This document shows, in pieces, positions 1-7,846 of a stretch of DNA of 32,760 nucleotides. Under the pieces are notes generated by a model. It saw only the letters and a list, made by a program, of their open reading frames with translations. It did no database searches and was not told where the DNA came from. The stretch comes from Candidatus Muiribacteriota bacterium (GTDB lineage Bacteria > Muiribacteriota > DAOVTB01): assembly GCA_030633305.1 (NCBI GenBank), contig DAOVTB010000024.1, forward strand, positions 1 through 32,760, in the 5' to 3' direction. The translations under genes and the position numbers were made by a program. Numbering within the stretch: the stretch's first letter is position 1; each line of letters begins with the position of its first letter.

Positions 1-1851
1 AACCATTTTAAGATATTTGCAAAAGACCTTAGAGGTTATGAATATGAAACTGGGGATTTGGCCTTTACGATAGAAGTTGAGGATCTTCCGACTCCTGTCA
101 CTATTACTGAAGGAACCGCCACAGGAACTACGGTGAAGCTTGAATGGACAGAGACTACGGAAGAAGACTTTGCTTATTATCATATTTACAGAAATACGAT
201 ATCACCAGTTCTTATTGGAGGCCATTACGTCGTAGGGATAACAGATAAGACTATCTTAGCATTTACTGATGGAGGACTGGTTGAAGATACAAATTATATA
301 TATCAGGTTCTTGTGTATGATAAAAATGGTATTTATGCAAAAAGCAATGAGTATCAGATAAAGACTTTGAATCCTGCTCCGGATGCAGTAACGTTTGATC
401 CGCCATATGAAATAACAAATACAAGTATGAAGCTGTCATGGAGTCAATCTCAGGCCAGTGACTTTTTTTCTTATCAGATATTTAAATCTGAGACAGAGCC
501 TATACCAGCATCATCGGAAATTATTGCTGAATATAAAAATACATCTACAATTACCCATGTTGTTGATTCTTTAAAAGAAAATCAGAAGTTTTATTTCAAG
601 GTGACTGTACTGGATAATTCTGGTCAAAAAACAGATAGTAATACTGTTGGAGCAACGACTCAGAACTATCCTCCGCCTCTTATTTATCTTGGTCACTATG
701 CAGATGAACTCCGTCCTGATTCAGCGAAGCTTGGATGGGCTGATCCAAATATTACTGATTTCAAGAAGATTGATGTTTACAGATCGAATGATTCTCCAGC
801 TACAGATCAAAGTACTCTGGTTACTTCTATTACACATTATGATGTACTGTCATATAAAGATACTGGTCTTGTTCCTGAAACAGGGTATTTCTACAGGATA
901 TATATTTATGATCAGACTTATCTGGCAACGGCAAGTAATGAGATTACGTTTACAACTCCTGCAGTTGTACCGACAACGTTTGCGGGCGGTAACATTACAA
1001 AAGATTCATATATGCTTGCAAGTGCTTCGCCTTATACCATTAGTGGTGACATGACAATAGATCCTGATATTCGGGTAATAGTCGAGGCTGGAGTTGAAGT
1101 TAAAATAACAGCTAATTCAGACGCTACAAATGGTGGTGAAGATAGTGGAAGGGTAGAAATTATTGTAAATGGTAGTTTTATCAGTGAAGGTAATCAGATG
1201 AGCAGGATAAAATTTATTTCTGATTCACCTGCTGTAACAACTGATGACTGGTCTGGCTTTACTTTTAAGGATGAAACTGCAGCCAGCCGATCTGTATTTG
1301 ATTTCATTGATGTTGAAAATGCTGCAACCGGATGCTTTATTTTTAATTATAACTTGAATCTGAATTACTGTAATTTTACAAAAAACAAAATAGGAATATC
1401 TTCTGGAGGAACTACAAGTACTGTAATACAGAATTGTTATGTGTCGGAATCTTTCACAAATGGGATATCGTGTTCTGGAGAGAAAGTCTTGATCAAAGAT
1501 AGCGAAGTAAAAGGGAATGCGGAAGGAATATTGGTTTTTGCCGAGACTGATACTACAATTGAACATAGCAACATAAATTTGAATATTACTAATGGGGTAT
1601 GGTGTGCTGTTGGTTCAAATCCTTATATTCTGTCAAACAATATTATGACAAACGGAGCATGGGCAGTAAATGGTGCCGGAGTTCTTGGTAGTAATGGGGA
1701 TCAAAATGGTAATTATATAAGTGGTAACAATGGAATGACATCTGAAGATACGACAGTTGCAGGTGTTCAAGATGGTTTTTTAAATACAACGACTACTCAA
1801 TGTCAGAAAGTAGATGCAATTCTTTCAACGTCAACAACTCCAATTCAATGA
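1..1851 (+). CDS. Surface/exported protein with FN3 repeats and a C-terminal parallel beta-helix (5' end cut by window)
   Basis: The frame is open from base 1, so the gene starts upstream of the window. The TTG at 58 is probably internal. Three fibronectin type III-like modules follow one another, each with a W or G near the B strand, a central YxIYR/FKS-type strand and a tyrosine-rich YxYxVxVYD strand (about nt 85-380, 381-665 and 666-960). From about nt 965 the protein changes to short N-, G- and I-rich turns such as GISSGG, GISCSG and GILVFAE, typical of right-handed beta-helix (NosD/pectate-lyase-like) folds. FN3 modules followed by a beta-helix suggest an extracellular or outer-surface protein binding or acting on carbohydrate. 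No catalytic residues could be assigned. The gene downstream overlaps its 3' end. Confidence 0.85.
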   Translation, partial: NHFKIFAKDLRGYEYETGDLAFTIEVEDLPTPVTITEGTATGTTVKLEWTETTEEDFAYYHIYRNTISPVLIGGHYVVGITDKTILAFTDGGLVEDTNYIYQVLVYDKNGIYAKSNEYQIKTLNPAPDAVTFDPPYEITNTSMKLSWSQSQASDFFSYQIFKSETEPIPASSEIIAEYKNTSTITHVVDSLKENQKFYFKVTVLDNSGQKTDSNTVGATTQNYPPPLIYLGHYADELRPDSAKLGWADPNITDFKKIDVYRSNDSPATDQSTLVTSITHYDVLSYKDTGLVPETGYFYRIYIYDQTYLATASNEITFTTPAVVPTTFAGGNITKDSYMLASASPYTISGDMTIDPDIRVIVEAGVEVKITANSDATNGGEDSGRVEIIVNGSFISEGNQMSRIKFISDSPAVTTDDWSGFTFKDETAASRSVFDFIDVENAATGCFIFNYNLNLNYCNFTKNKIGISSGGTTSTVIQNCYVSESFTNGISCSGEKVLIKDSEVKGNAEGILVFAETDTTIEHSNINLNITNGVWCAVGSNPYILSNNIMTNGAWAVNGAGVLGSNGDQNGNYISGNNGMTSEDTTVAGVQDGFLNTTTTQCQKVDAILSTSTTPIQ

Positions 1852-2740
1852 TTATCTCCTCATTCTGAGGCATCTGGGATCTGCGCTGCAGACCAGGCAA
1901 AAGATTAAATTAGATTTTTCACAATTTGTTTCTTCTACAGAAACAATTATTTCATATATCAAAATACATAGACTTCTTGGATTATTCGAATCTAAATCTA
2001 TAGACATTTGTTCAAAGAATGATGTTATTCAAAAGATACTTGCTCAGCAGGAAAGAGAAAATCTCCTCAAACTATTTAAGTCAAAAAAAATCACATATTT
2101 TGAATTGAAAGGAGAGATTCTTGAAAAACTCCTTTATGATTGTACTCCTCAGTGTAGATTTTGGGGAGACAATGATATCTATATTAAAAAAAATGATTTA
2201 AAGCAGGTTATTTCCATGATGCAGTCTGATTCTTATGAATATCATGGCAAGACAGTAATAGAAAAAAGAGTAGAAAACTTTGGCAGTTTGAATATGAAAG
2301 GGCCTTTTTCCATGTGTGATATTCATTATTCGTTGGATAAAGCTGGGAAATACGAAATAATGAGATTTCCAGAGATTGAGATATTTAATGGAGTTACTTC
2401 ATTCGAGGATACATATGTACCTGCTGATTCCTGGTACTTCAGGCTCCTGTTATTTCATTTTTATGCAAAGCACCATGTGTTTGGATTAGGTCTTTTATTT
2501 GAACTCCTTCTTGCTATGGAAAAATTTTGTTCTGAATCTTATGCAGATAAATTTTCAATGTTGGAAAAAAGTATATTCTACATTTTGAAAGATTGTAAAA
2601 AAACATTATTGGAAGGGGCAACTGCTACAAAAGTAGTACGAAATCCAGTATTATTATCCAACTGGAGATTAAATTTTACCTACTTTGAAAAACGTGCCTC
2701 CCAGGTTTTACTTTTTTCTCTACCGCATCTCTTCAAATAG
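1814..2740 (+). CDS. Nucleotidyltransferase-fold family protein (NTP_transf_5-like)
   Basis: A 308-residue protein. Around residues 96-123 it reads YFELKGEILEKLLY followed about 12 residues later by GDNDIYI. This matches the LKG...Y...DxD pattern of the uncharacterised nucleotidyltransferase family (PF14907), in which the paired aspartates bind metal. A later MCDIHYSL segment fits the family's 'LH' strand. Family members often sit in polysaccharide or peptide-maturation loci, but their substrates are generally unknown. The ATG at 1814 overlaps the upstream FN3 gene by 38 bp, so the two are probably co-transcribed. The Shine-Dalgarno is poor and the true start may be slightly further in. Family assignment is fairly good; the substrate is unknown. 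Confidence 0.7.
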   Translation: MQFFQRQQLQFNDYLLILRHLGSALQTRQKIKLDFSQFVSSTETIISYIKIHRLLGLFESKSIDICSKNDVIQKILAQQERENLLKLFKSKKITYFELKGEILEKLLYDCTPQCRFWGDNDIYIKKNDLKQVISMMQSDSYEYHGKTVIEKRVENFGSLNMKGPFSMCDIHYSLDKAGKYEIMRFPEIEIFNGVTSFEDTYVPADSWYFRLLLFHFYAKHHVFGLGLLFELLLAMEKFCSESYADKFSMLEKSIFYILKDCKKTLLEGATATKVVRNPVLLSNWRLNFTYFEKRASQVLLFSLPHLFK

Positions 2741-2751
2741 TTAATATAAAA

Positions 2752-2811
2752 GGGGTCAGAAGTGACTTTTGTGAACTTGAGGTTCAAGTTCATGAAAGTT
2801 ACCCTGACCCC
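2752..2811. repeat. REP-like imperfect palindrome (GGGGTCAG...CTGACCCC)
   Basis: The arms 2752-2780 and 2784-2811 are complementary along nearly their whole length around a 3-nt loop (GGT), and both ends are GGGGTCAG/CTGACCCC. Similar GGGGTCAG-ended hairpins in other bacteria accompany REP-associated tyrosine transposases. No such transposase is visible in this window. It sits 12 nt after the nucleotidyltransferase stop and may also act as a transcript-end hairpin. Confidence 0.7.
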
Positions 2812-2868
2812 AGCGCCAGATAAGTTTATTCCACCCAAATACATAAAATGGAATAAGAGGGCACGCAA

Positions 2869-3001
2869 TTTTTCCAGACATTTTATGAGATGAGATTTGG
2901 ATTTTTTTGATATTGTACAAGACGAGGAATGCTTTACTGTATTTTGAGTTTTGGGAAATATCAAAAAAATTCAAAGATCGCTCATAAAATGTCTGGAAAA
3001 A
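2869..3001 (-). repeat. Long inverted-repeat element, copy 1 (minus orientation)
   Basis: Arms 2869-2914 and 2957-3001 form a long hairpin. The outer 21 bp (TTTTTCCAGACATTTTATGAG) would pair on the opposite arm. Then comes the asymmetric defect shared with the other copies: ATGA on one arm (from 2890) faces TCGC on the other (TCGCTC at 2978-2983). Read on the minus strand this gives GAG-C-GA ... TC-AT-CTC, the same order as copies 2-4. The inner arms (ATTTTTTTGATATT) are again nearly perfect. The 133-bp element abuts the T-tract of the terminator of the winged-helix gene, which would follow it on the minus strand. Confidence 0.8.
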
Positions 3002-3030
3002 GAAAAAGAGGGCCATCGGTGATGACCCTC
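2995..3030 (-). terminator. Rho-independent terminator of the winged-helix gene
   Basis: GAGGGCCATC (3008-3017) pairs with GATGACCCTC (3021-3030) around a 3-nt loop, with one mismatch or wobble. On the minus strand the hairpin is followed by TCTTTTTCTTTTT, a usable T-tract. It lies 42 nt after the stop of the minus-strand gene that ends at 3072. Confidence 0.7.
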
Positions 3031-3071
3031 ATAATATGGAGAATTAGGGAGATACTCCTAATACTTTTAAA

Positions 3072-3317
3072 TTAAATGTCTTCGCTAAGAGTTACTTTTA
3101 CTCTTCTGCTTCTACCTAAACCTGATTCATCAAGTTTAAGATTGTTTTCGCGAAGAAGCCAACCAAGTCCCATAGAAAATTTCATTTCATTTCTCTGAGA
3201 TGGTTTTGATCCTACAAGTGCTTTTTTTAATTGAGGTACTGTTACCTCTCCATTTTCTTTGAGATAAGTCCAGATATCACCGGCAACTGTCCCAACTTCA
3301 TAAGTTAAATTTTCCAT
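3072..3317 (-). CDS. Small winged-helix DNA-binding protein (DUF2582-like)
   Basis: An 81-residue protein. The pattern VGxxAGDIWxYLKENGEVTVPQLKKAL...F..GLGWLLREN followed by a basic wing matches the short winged-helix family (DUF2582, PF10771), whose members carry AGxIWxxL and GWLxRE motifs. The start at 3317 (MENLTYEV) is chosen because AGGAGG lies 7 nt upstream; a longer frame to 3365 lacks a ribosome binding site. It is monocistronic, with its own terminator. It is probably a small transcription regulator; its targets are unknown. Confidence 0.8.
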   Translation of the reverse strand: MENLTYEVGTVAGDIWTYLKENGEVTVPQLKKALVGSKPSQRNEMKFSMGLGWLLRENNLKLDESGLGRSRRVKVTLSEDI

Positions 3318-3429
3318 CGTTTTCCCTCCTGTAATAAATCTCCCGGTTGATGATTGAAAATGCATGTTTCCGGGATATGGAATAGGAAAAGCAACAAATG
3401 TGCCAAAATGAAAAACGCATTATAATAGC

Positions 3430-3460
3430 AGGTTTCCGATGTGCGTGTCGGAAAGTGCCT
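3430..3460. other. Hairpin between the DUF4097-like gene and the winged-helix gene
   Basis: TTTCCGA (3433-3439) pairs with TCGGAAA (3448-3454), and the pairing can be extended by AGG/CCT (3430-3432 and 3458-3460). No T-tract follows on the minus strand, so it is either a weak intrinsic terminator of the upstream operon or an operator. A TATAAT for the winged-helix gene lies just beyond it (3424-3419, minus strand), without a clear -35. Confidence 0.4.
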
Positions 3461-3492
3461 AATTATTCGGCATAATTATTGTGCAGTGAGAT

Positions 3493-4188
3493 TTATTTTT
3501 GTGCAAAGATTTTGTTGTAATGCTGAACATCAATCTTTCCGGCCGGAGCAGTAGCTGATACAAGACCTTTGATGTGACGAATTTTTACATCACCCTTTTT
3601 GGCGAAAATCTTGTATTGTCCCTGAAGATAATCTCCTGATACATCACCATGATATGTTCTTATGCTATAGAAACCTTTAAGATTTTGTAGAACAATGTTA
3701 CCATTTTCAGTGGTGATTTTTGATTCAGAATTCATGTTTTTTATACTAACATTACCTTTAGTAATTCCAATATTGAATTTACTCAACTCAGGAAGGCATA
3801 TTTCAAGACTGAGCGAGGGTTTTTCGCCGTAGAGGTTAAGTTGATTGATGACGCCTGATTTCTTTTTGTTAGACAGGATAACAGGATTAAATATAGTGTA
3901 ATCCTGAAGGGTATAGGTATCAAAAATGAGATTCTTCATTTTTTTATTTGCAGATTTTTTAGAATTTGAATTGATTTTCTTTGTATAATTGATTTTTACT
4001 TTATCGCTATTCCAGGAAGTTATTTTTAGATTATCAATAGTACCCCTGAGATATAACATTCTGGAGTTGTTGTTTTCAAGCCAGAGAACTCCTGTTTCTG
4101 TATATTCCCTTGGGATGAAGAAATACAGGAGAATGCCTGATAACAGAAGCATTATTGAAATAATTTTATAAAAATATCTAGATAGCAT
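3493..4188 (-). CDS. Membrane-anchored DUF4097-like beta-strand repeat protein
   Basis: A 231-residue protein. One N-terminal hydrophobic helix (about residues 8-26, IISIMLLLSGILLYFF) acts as an uncleaved anchor or signal. The C-terminal half repeats the pattern LEICLPELSKFNIGITKGNVSIKN / KITTENGNIVLQNLKG / IRTYHGDVSGDYLQG / KIFAKKGDVKIRHIKG. This is the x-x-GN/GD-V-x-I ladder of the DUF4097 'putative adhesin' beta-helix family. In other bacteria such proteins often lie beside regulators of envelope stress. Here the gene is last in the carD operon, 14 nt after the second carD gene. No good ribosome binding site is visible, so translation may be coupled to the gene before. Confidence 0.7.
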   Translation of the reverse strand: MLSRYFYKIISIMLLLSGILLYFFIPREYTETGVLWLENNNSRMLYLRGTIDNLKITSWNSDKVKINYTKKINSNSKKSANKKMKNLIFDTYTLQDYTIFNPVILSNKKKSGVINQLNLYGEKPSLSLEICLPELSKFNIGITKGNVSIKNMNSESKITTENGNIVLQNLKGFYSIRTYHGDVSGDYLQGQYKIFAKKGDVKIRHIKGLVSATAPAGKIDVQHYNKIFAQK

Positions 4189-4202
4189 GGTGTACCAATT
4201 TT

Positions 4203-4727
4203 TTAATGGACCACATCTGGAAATCTATTAGTTTCCATTTTTGCAAGAAAGACTTTCATGTTACTATTTATTCTGTTTAAAATGTCATCTCTGCTTTCAT
4301 TTCCTGCAACATGTATTTCTTCAACTACGATTTTTTTTACCAGGAAAAGTAGTTTTACTTCTTCAGGTTTTAGTAATCGCTGTTTACTGAAATAATATAG
4401 TTTTTTCAATACCAGGATAGTTGACATAAGGTTTATTTTTATATTTTCTTTATATTTTAGATATAGCGAATGCCAGTTTTCTTTTTCTATTAGAACAGGT
4501 TGAAGCAGATAGGAATATATTTGTTCAAGCATATCGATACTGACGATGTTTCTTAAACCGATCTCTTCTGTTTTTTTTACAGGTATTTTAATAGAAAACT
4601 TGTTCATTTCGATAAGATAAAAATGTTCTGTACTGCCAAGAAATTCTTCCTGTATGATTTCTTTAATTTTTCCAGCACCATGATATGGGTGAATCACGGT
4701 ATCGCCGATTGTGTATCGACTGTTCAT
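4203..4727 (-). CDS. CarD-like transcription regulator, divergent paralogue
   Basis: A 174-residue protein. The N-terminal 65 residues (YTIGDTVIHPYHGAGKIKEI...YLIEM...IKIPVKKTEEIGLRNIV) fit the CarD/TRCF RNA-polymerase-interaction domain (PF02559): GDxVxHPxHGxGxI, then I.(V/I)PV and (I)GLR. The remaining 105 residues are helical, as in the CarD C-terminal DNA-binding region, but differ from the upstream paralogue. It starts 9 nt after the first carD gene with AGGAGG 5 nt before the ATG. CarD proteins stabilise the RNA polymerase open complex. Confidence 0.85.
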   Translation of the reverse strand: MNSRYTIGDTVIHPYHGAGKIKEIIQEEFLGSTEHFYLIEMNKFSIKIPVKKTEEIGLRNIVSIDMLEQIYSYLLQPVLIEKENWHSLYLKYKENIKINLMSTILVLKKLYYFSKQRLLKPEEVKLLFLVKKIVVEEIHVAGNESRDDILNRINSNMKVFLAKMETNRFPDVVH

Positions 4728-4736
4728 TTATGCCTC

Positions 4737-5216
4737 CTAAGCTGTTTTGAGTAGAGTTTCAGCGTCTTTATAAGAGATGTTTTTACAAGCAATAAGTTCG
4801 CTGATGAGCATCAATTTTGCTTTACTTAACATTTCAGTATCTCTAATTCCAAGTTTCTTAGATTTTCCAAGAGTCTTCAGGATTTTATAAAGTTTTACAA
4901 CTTCATAAAGATTACCGCTTCTGAGTCTGGCGATATTCAGTCTGTTGAATTCATTCCAGTTCGTATAGGATATTTCTTTATTATAATCGTCATTAAGGGT
5001 ATTCAGTAAAGCATCGATTTTTGTTTCATCGTGGATTTTTCTGATTCCTATTTTTTCAATATAATCAACTGGTACCATAACATATTGCAGACTGCTGGTT
5101 ATCATAGCGATTTTATAATACTTCTTATTTTCGCCTGCGACTGATCTGTCTTCTATACTATATATGTAGCCTGCGCCATGGGAAGGATGTACAACTGCAT
5201 CACCGGGTTTAAACAT
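4737..5216 (-). CDS. carD: CarD family transcription regulator
   Basis: A 159-residue protein, the usual length for stand-alone CarD. The RNA-polymerase-binding domain is clear: FKPGDAVVHPSHGAGYIYSIE...KYYKIAM...VMVPVDYIEKIGIRKI. The helical C-terminal domain (from about residue 70) has the family's short helices rich in K, L and R. CarD binds the RNA polymerase beta subunit and promoter DNA to modulate open-complex stability. It is the first gene of an operon with a second CarD and a DUF4097-like protein. Translation starts at 5216 with SD GAGGTG 5-6 nt upstream. That SD is the exact complement of a leader segment 48 nt further upstream, and a sigma-54-like promoter precedes the leader. Confidence 0.88.
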   Translation of the reverse strand: MFKPGDAVVHPSHGAGYIYSIEDRSVAGENKKYYKIAMITSSLQYVMVPVDYIEKIGIRKIHDETKIDALLNTLNDDYNKEISYTNWNEFNRLNIARLRSGNLYEVVKLYKILKTLGKSKKLGIRDTEMLSKAKLMLISELIACKNISYKDAETLLKTA

Positions 5217-5218
5217 TG

Positions 5219-5283
5219 AATCACCTCGTAAAGTTGGATTTTTGTTCTTAGTGAATCTATCGGAAGGATTTCGGGAGGTGATT
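5219..5283 (-). promoter_or_regulatory. Leader with Shine-Dalgarno-sequestering 9-bp inverted repeat
   Basis: On the minus strand the leader contains AATCACCTC (5283-5275), then 47 nt, then GAGGTGATT (5227-5219), which includes the carD Shine-Dalgarno. The nine bases are perfectly complementary. The first arm extended by one base reads ATCACCTCC, the same string found at the conserved 3' tail of 16S rRNA. Pairing would hide the carD ribosome binding site. Whether it folds in vivo is inference. Confidence 0.55.
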
Positions 5284-5308
5284 AATTAAAAACTATATTT
5301 TAAGGTTA

Positions 5309-5324
5309 TGCAATAATTGTGCCG
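5309..5324 (-). promoter_or_regulatory. Sigma-54-type -24/-12 promoter for the carD operon
   Basis: The minus strand reads CGGCACAATTATTGCA. The GG and GC elements have exactly the spacing of the RpoN consensus TGGCAC-N5-TTGCA, with only the first T changed to C. The inferred start site near 5299 leaves a leader of about 80 nt that carries the inverted repeat at 5219-5283. No sigma-54 activator gene is visible in the window. Confidence 0.5.
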
Positions 5325-5358
5325 ATATAAAATTTTGACATAATCATAATCGGCTAAA

Positions 5359-6366
5359 TTAGTTATCAAACAATAGCATCTTATAGCGTTGAACTACTTG
5401 TTTAAAGCTCATCTTGTTATTCTGTATGTATTTTTTTCCTCGAGAAGAAAGAGATTTTTTCATATCATGATCTTTGATCAGAATATTTGCTTTTTGAATC
5501 CAATCTTTTTTACTAGTTGCAATTAATGCACCCTGACCTTCTGATAAATCAAGACCAAAATTATCTTTTTCAGTAATAACCTGTGGTATTCCCGCTGCAA
5601 GTGCAGTAATTACTTTTATCTTGCTTCCGCCTTGAAATGTCCCCCACGATAGAAGCATTGAAATTGAATCAAGCTTGTTTTTTAGATTTTTTTCATATGC
5701 AGGTTTTATAAAAGAACCATGAATGGCTTTGCTTGAACGTATTATGAATTTAAGAGACTGTCGATTAAAAAACCAGATAGGATTACAAAGAGTGGAAAAA
5801 GTTCTGTTTTCCAAATTAGTAGGAATAAAATCTTCTATTTCAGGAGCTGCAGAGTTTGGTATCGAATAGTAGTTTTCAGAACGTTCATTTAATAATTGGA
5901 TTTCCTGTTTTGTAGGGAAAATAACAGTATTAAATTTTGGAAAGCATTTTTGTTCCAATCTGTTTATCAGTTTTGATTCAAACTTCATAAATGTATTAAA
6001 TAAAAAATCGTTTTTAACGTCAGGGCTTTCAGAAATTGAATGATAAAGACTGGATTCAAGATTATGCAGATGGAGGATCTTTCTGATTTTTATATTCATT
6101 ATAAGTGGTGCGGTTTGAAGGTGATCAGCTATTACCAGATCAATATTTTTATTTTCTATGATATTTTGAATTTGTTTTGAAAAATTTACGGAATAATACT
6201 TTTTATATCCTATTGGAAGAGTGTTTATATAGTCAGATTTAATATCCTCACATGAAATAATGGTGACATCATTACCAGAAAGAGCATCCATAATTGCAGA
6301 TGTACGGATCGAAGCACCATTATCAATGCTTTTAGAGGATTTTGTTGTTAAAAAAAGTATATTCAC
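5359..6366 (-). CDS. Glycosyltransferase, family 4-like (GT-B fold)
   Basis: A 335-residue protein. The N-terminus MNILFLTTKSSKSIDNGASIRTSAIMDALS is the Rossmann strand and glycine-loop region of GT4 enzymes. The C-terminal domain has GGSKIKVITALAAGIPQVIT (about residues 247-266), the usual nucleotide-sugar site (GSGTRLKILEALAMGxPVVST), then the helix GRKKYI-like SSRGKKYIQ. It probably transfers a sugar from a nucleotide-sugar donor in polysaccharide or glycan assembly; the acceptor is unknown. The start is GTG at 6366 with AAGGAT upstream. It overlaps the 3' end of the preceding GT2 gene by 35 bp, so the two are translationally coupled. Confidence 0.8.
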   Translation of the reverse strand: MNILFLTTKSSKSIDNGASIRTSAIMDALSGNDVTIISCEDIKSDYINTLPIGYKKYYSVNFSKQIQNIIENKNIDLVIADHLQTAPLIMNIKIRKILHLHNLESSLYHSISESPDVKNDFLFNTFMKFESKLINRLEQKCFPKFNTVIFPTKQEIQLLNERSENYYSIPNSAAPEIEDFIPTNLENRTFSTLCNPIWFFNRQSLKFIIRSSKAIHGSFIKPAYEKNLKNKLDSISMLLSWGTFQGGSKIKVITALAAGIPQVITEKDNFGLDLSEGQGALIATSKKDWIQKANILIKDHDMKKSLSSRGKKYIQNNKMSFKQVVQRYKMLLFDN

Positions 6367-7621
6367 GTATGTATATCCTTAGTCTTTTAAAATATTCTTT
6401 TAAAGATACGGAATTTTTCATTCCTGGTAATGTTTTATAGTTAATGTTCAGTGTGTTGCTGACTATCTGGTTATCCGTATTTTCAGATGGATTATGTAAA
6501 ATTCCTGATTTATCTTCTGCAAAAATAGTTGAATACTTTTTGTTGGTTTTCATAAGTACAGCTGTGAGAAAGATGCGTCGAATATGATCCCTTGTAAAAC
6601 ATGGTGAAGTTAGCGATGTGTTTTTGGAAAAATACCATAAAAGGGACATTTTATCGGATTCTATCTGGAATGGATTATATATAAAAGTACTATTTTCTGA
6701 TTTGAATATGATAACAATTCCAAGTGATTTCATGAATTGAGCCGCACCATCTATTTCAGTTTTTTTAAATTCATGCTCGAAAAAAAGAAATTTTCGGTTA
6801 AAAAGAAGATATCCCATAACAGTTTCTGATTCGAGGATAACCTCAGGATGTATGGCTTCAAATAAAATCCAGTTTTTTCCCAGCATATGGAATCTTTTGC
6901 TGAATTCTATCCTATTCTTCATGTTCAAGTGATATAAATAATTAGTAGAGTCAAAAAATAATTTGTATCCGGATTTTTTAAGCCTGAACCCCAGTTCGAC
7001 ATCTTCATAGCCATATTCTTTGAAAAGTGGATCAAATTGAAATTTCATGAAAGTATTTCTTGCGCCAAGTAGATTACATGAAAGGCATTGATAAAATTCC
7101 AGTTCTGGACCTTCAAATCTGTCCATTATTCCAGCAACATCCCAATGGAGTGTTTCCTGATTAATATTTGAGCATCCGGCTGGGAAATTTATTTTTCCAA
7201 CAGACACTTTATTTTTGAAATCTATTTTTTCAAATGTGCTGATTCTGTTAAACAGGAAACTTTTCCCTTCTGGTATCATAGCATCGTCATCTAGAAACAA
7301 AATATATTTACCAGTTGATATACTGAGTCCTATATTTCGACAGATTCCCTGTCCCGTTTTGACTTCTTTTTTAATGATTTTTAAATTATCTTTGGAAAAA
7401 ATTGATATTTCAAAGTCTGATTCAGATTTTTTTAATAAGCTTTTTCGAGAAATTTTGAGATCAAATTGAGTAGTAAATTTATCAAATGCGTCATCAGAAA
7501 TCTGATCAAATACAATGATTATTTCAAATGACCAGGGTGTTACAGATGCTAATAGATTTTTTATCAGAGCCGCCAGTGGTTTGTGCCGCTTATAAGATGG
7601 GATGATAATGCTAAGTTTCAT
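6332..7621 (-). CDS. Glycosyltransferase family 2 (GT-A fold)
   Basis: A 429-residue protein. It opens with MKLSIIIPSYKRHKPLAALIKNLL and has GQGICRNIGLSISTGKYILFLDDDAMIP (DDD near residue 111), the donor and metal site of GT2 enzymes. YGYEDVELGFRLKKSGYKL (about 203-221) is the ED-containing helix of the galactosyltransferase-like C-terminal part. The last 170 residues are not recognised. It shares layout and wording (YGYEDV, YHL/YHM, LGK) with the GT2 at 23937-24773, so the two are paralogues. No Shine-Dalgarno is evident before the ATG. It forms an operon with the overlapping GT4 gene. Confidence 0.8.
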   Translation of the reverse strand: MKLSIIIPSYKRHKPLAALIKNLLASVTPWSFEIIIVFDQISDDAFDKFTTQFDLKISRKSLLKKSESDFEISIFSKDNLKIIKKEVKTGQGICRNIGLSISTGKYILFLDDDAMIPEGKSFLFNRISTFEKIDFKNKVSVGKINFPAGCSNINQETLHWDVAGIMDRFEGPELEFYQCLSCNLLGARNTFMKFQFDPLFKEYGYEDVELGFRLKKSGYKLFFDSTNYLYHLNMKNRIEFSKRFHMLGKNWILFEAIHPEVILESETVMGYLLFNRKFLFFEHEFKKTEIDGAAQFMKSLGIVIIFKSENSTFIYNPFQIESDKMSLLWYFSKNTSLTSPCFTRDHIRRIFLTAVLMKTNKKYSTIFAEDKSGILHNPSENTDNQIVSNTLNINYKTLPGMKNSVSLKEYFKRLRIYIREYTFFNNKIL

Positions 7622-7755
7622 ATCGTTTATGTTATCATATTTTTATTCCAGGAGGGCAATTTGCCAAAGATTGTTGTCTTATCAGTGTATAAATAGTAGT
7701 TACTCTTTATATATTAATAAGAGAATAACTTAATTATTTCCAGACAATTATTTTT

Positions 7756-7789
7756 TGAACTATTCAATTTTGTTTTCGTTTAACTTAAT
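7756..7789 (+). promoter_or_regulatory. ECF-type promoter of the pilin/sigma operon
   Basis: TGAACTATT (7756-7764), 9 nt, then TTTCGTTTAACTTAAT (7774-7789). GAAC to CGT is 16 nt, the layout of ECF sigma promoters (GAAC/AAAC -35 and CGT -10). The same two blocks recur at 10842-10876. The operon reads into the ECF sigma gene at 8909, which points to autoregulation. The TATAAT at 7814-7819 nearby lacks a well-placed -35. Confidence 0.6.
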
Positions 7790-7846
7790 GAACCTTGAAT
7801 TAAGTATGCATGATATAATATATAAAAATAATCAGGAGGCCCGGGT

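Noticed and set aside
2680-3016. Two overlapping minus-strand frames of 86 and 94 codons
   Set aside because: They run through the REP-like hairpin and inverted-repeat copy 1, so they are by-products of the repeats.
3469-3485. CGGCATAATTATTGTG on the plus strand, resembling the sigma-54 motif before carD
   Set aside because: The -24/-12 dinucleotides are imperfect (TTGT instead of TTGC) and no plus-strand gene follows.
7671-7706. Short frame after AGGAGG reading MPKIVVLSVYK, like the start of a GT2 protein
   Set aside because: It stops after 11 codons and no further homologous sequence follows. It could be a relic but is too short to claim.
7814-7819. TATAAT upstream of the first pilin as a sigma-70 -10
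   Set aside because: The nearest -35-like hexamers are 13 or 20 nt away, outside the normal spacing. The ECF-type motif fits better.
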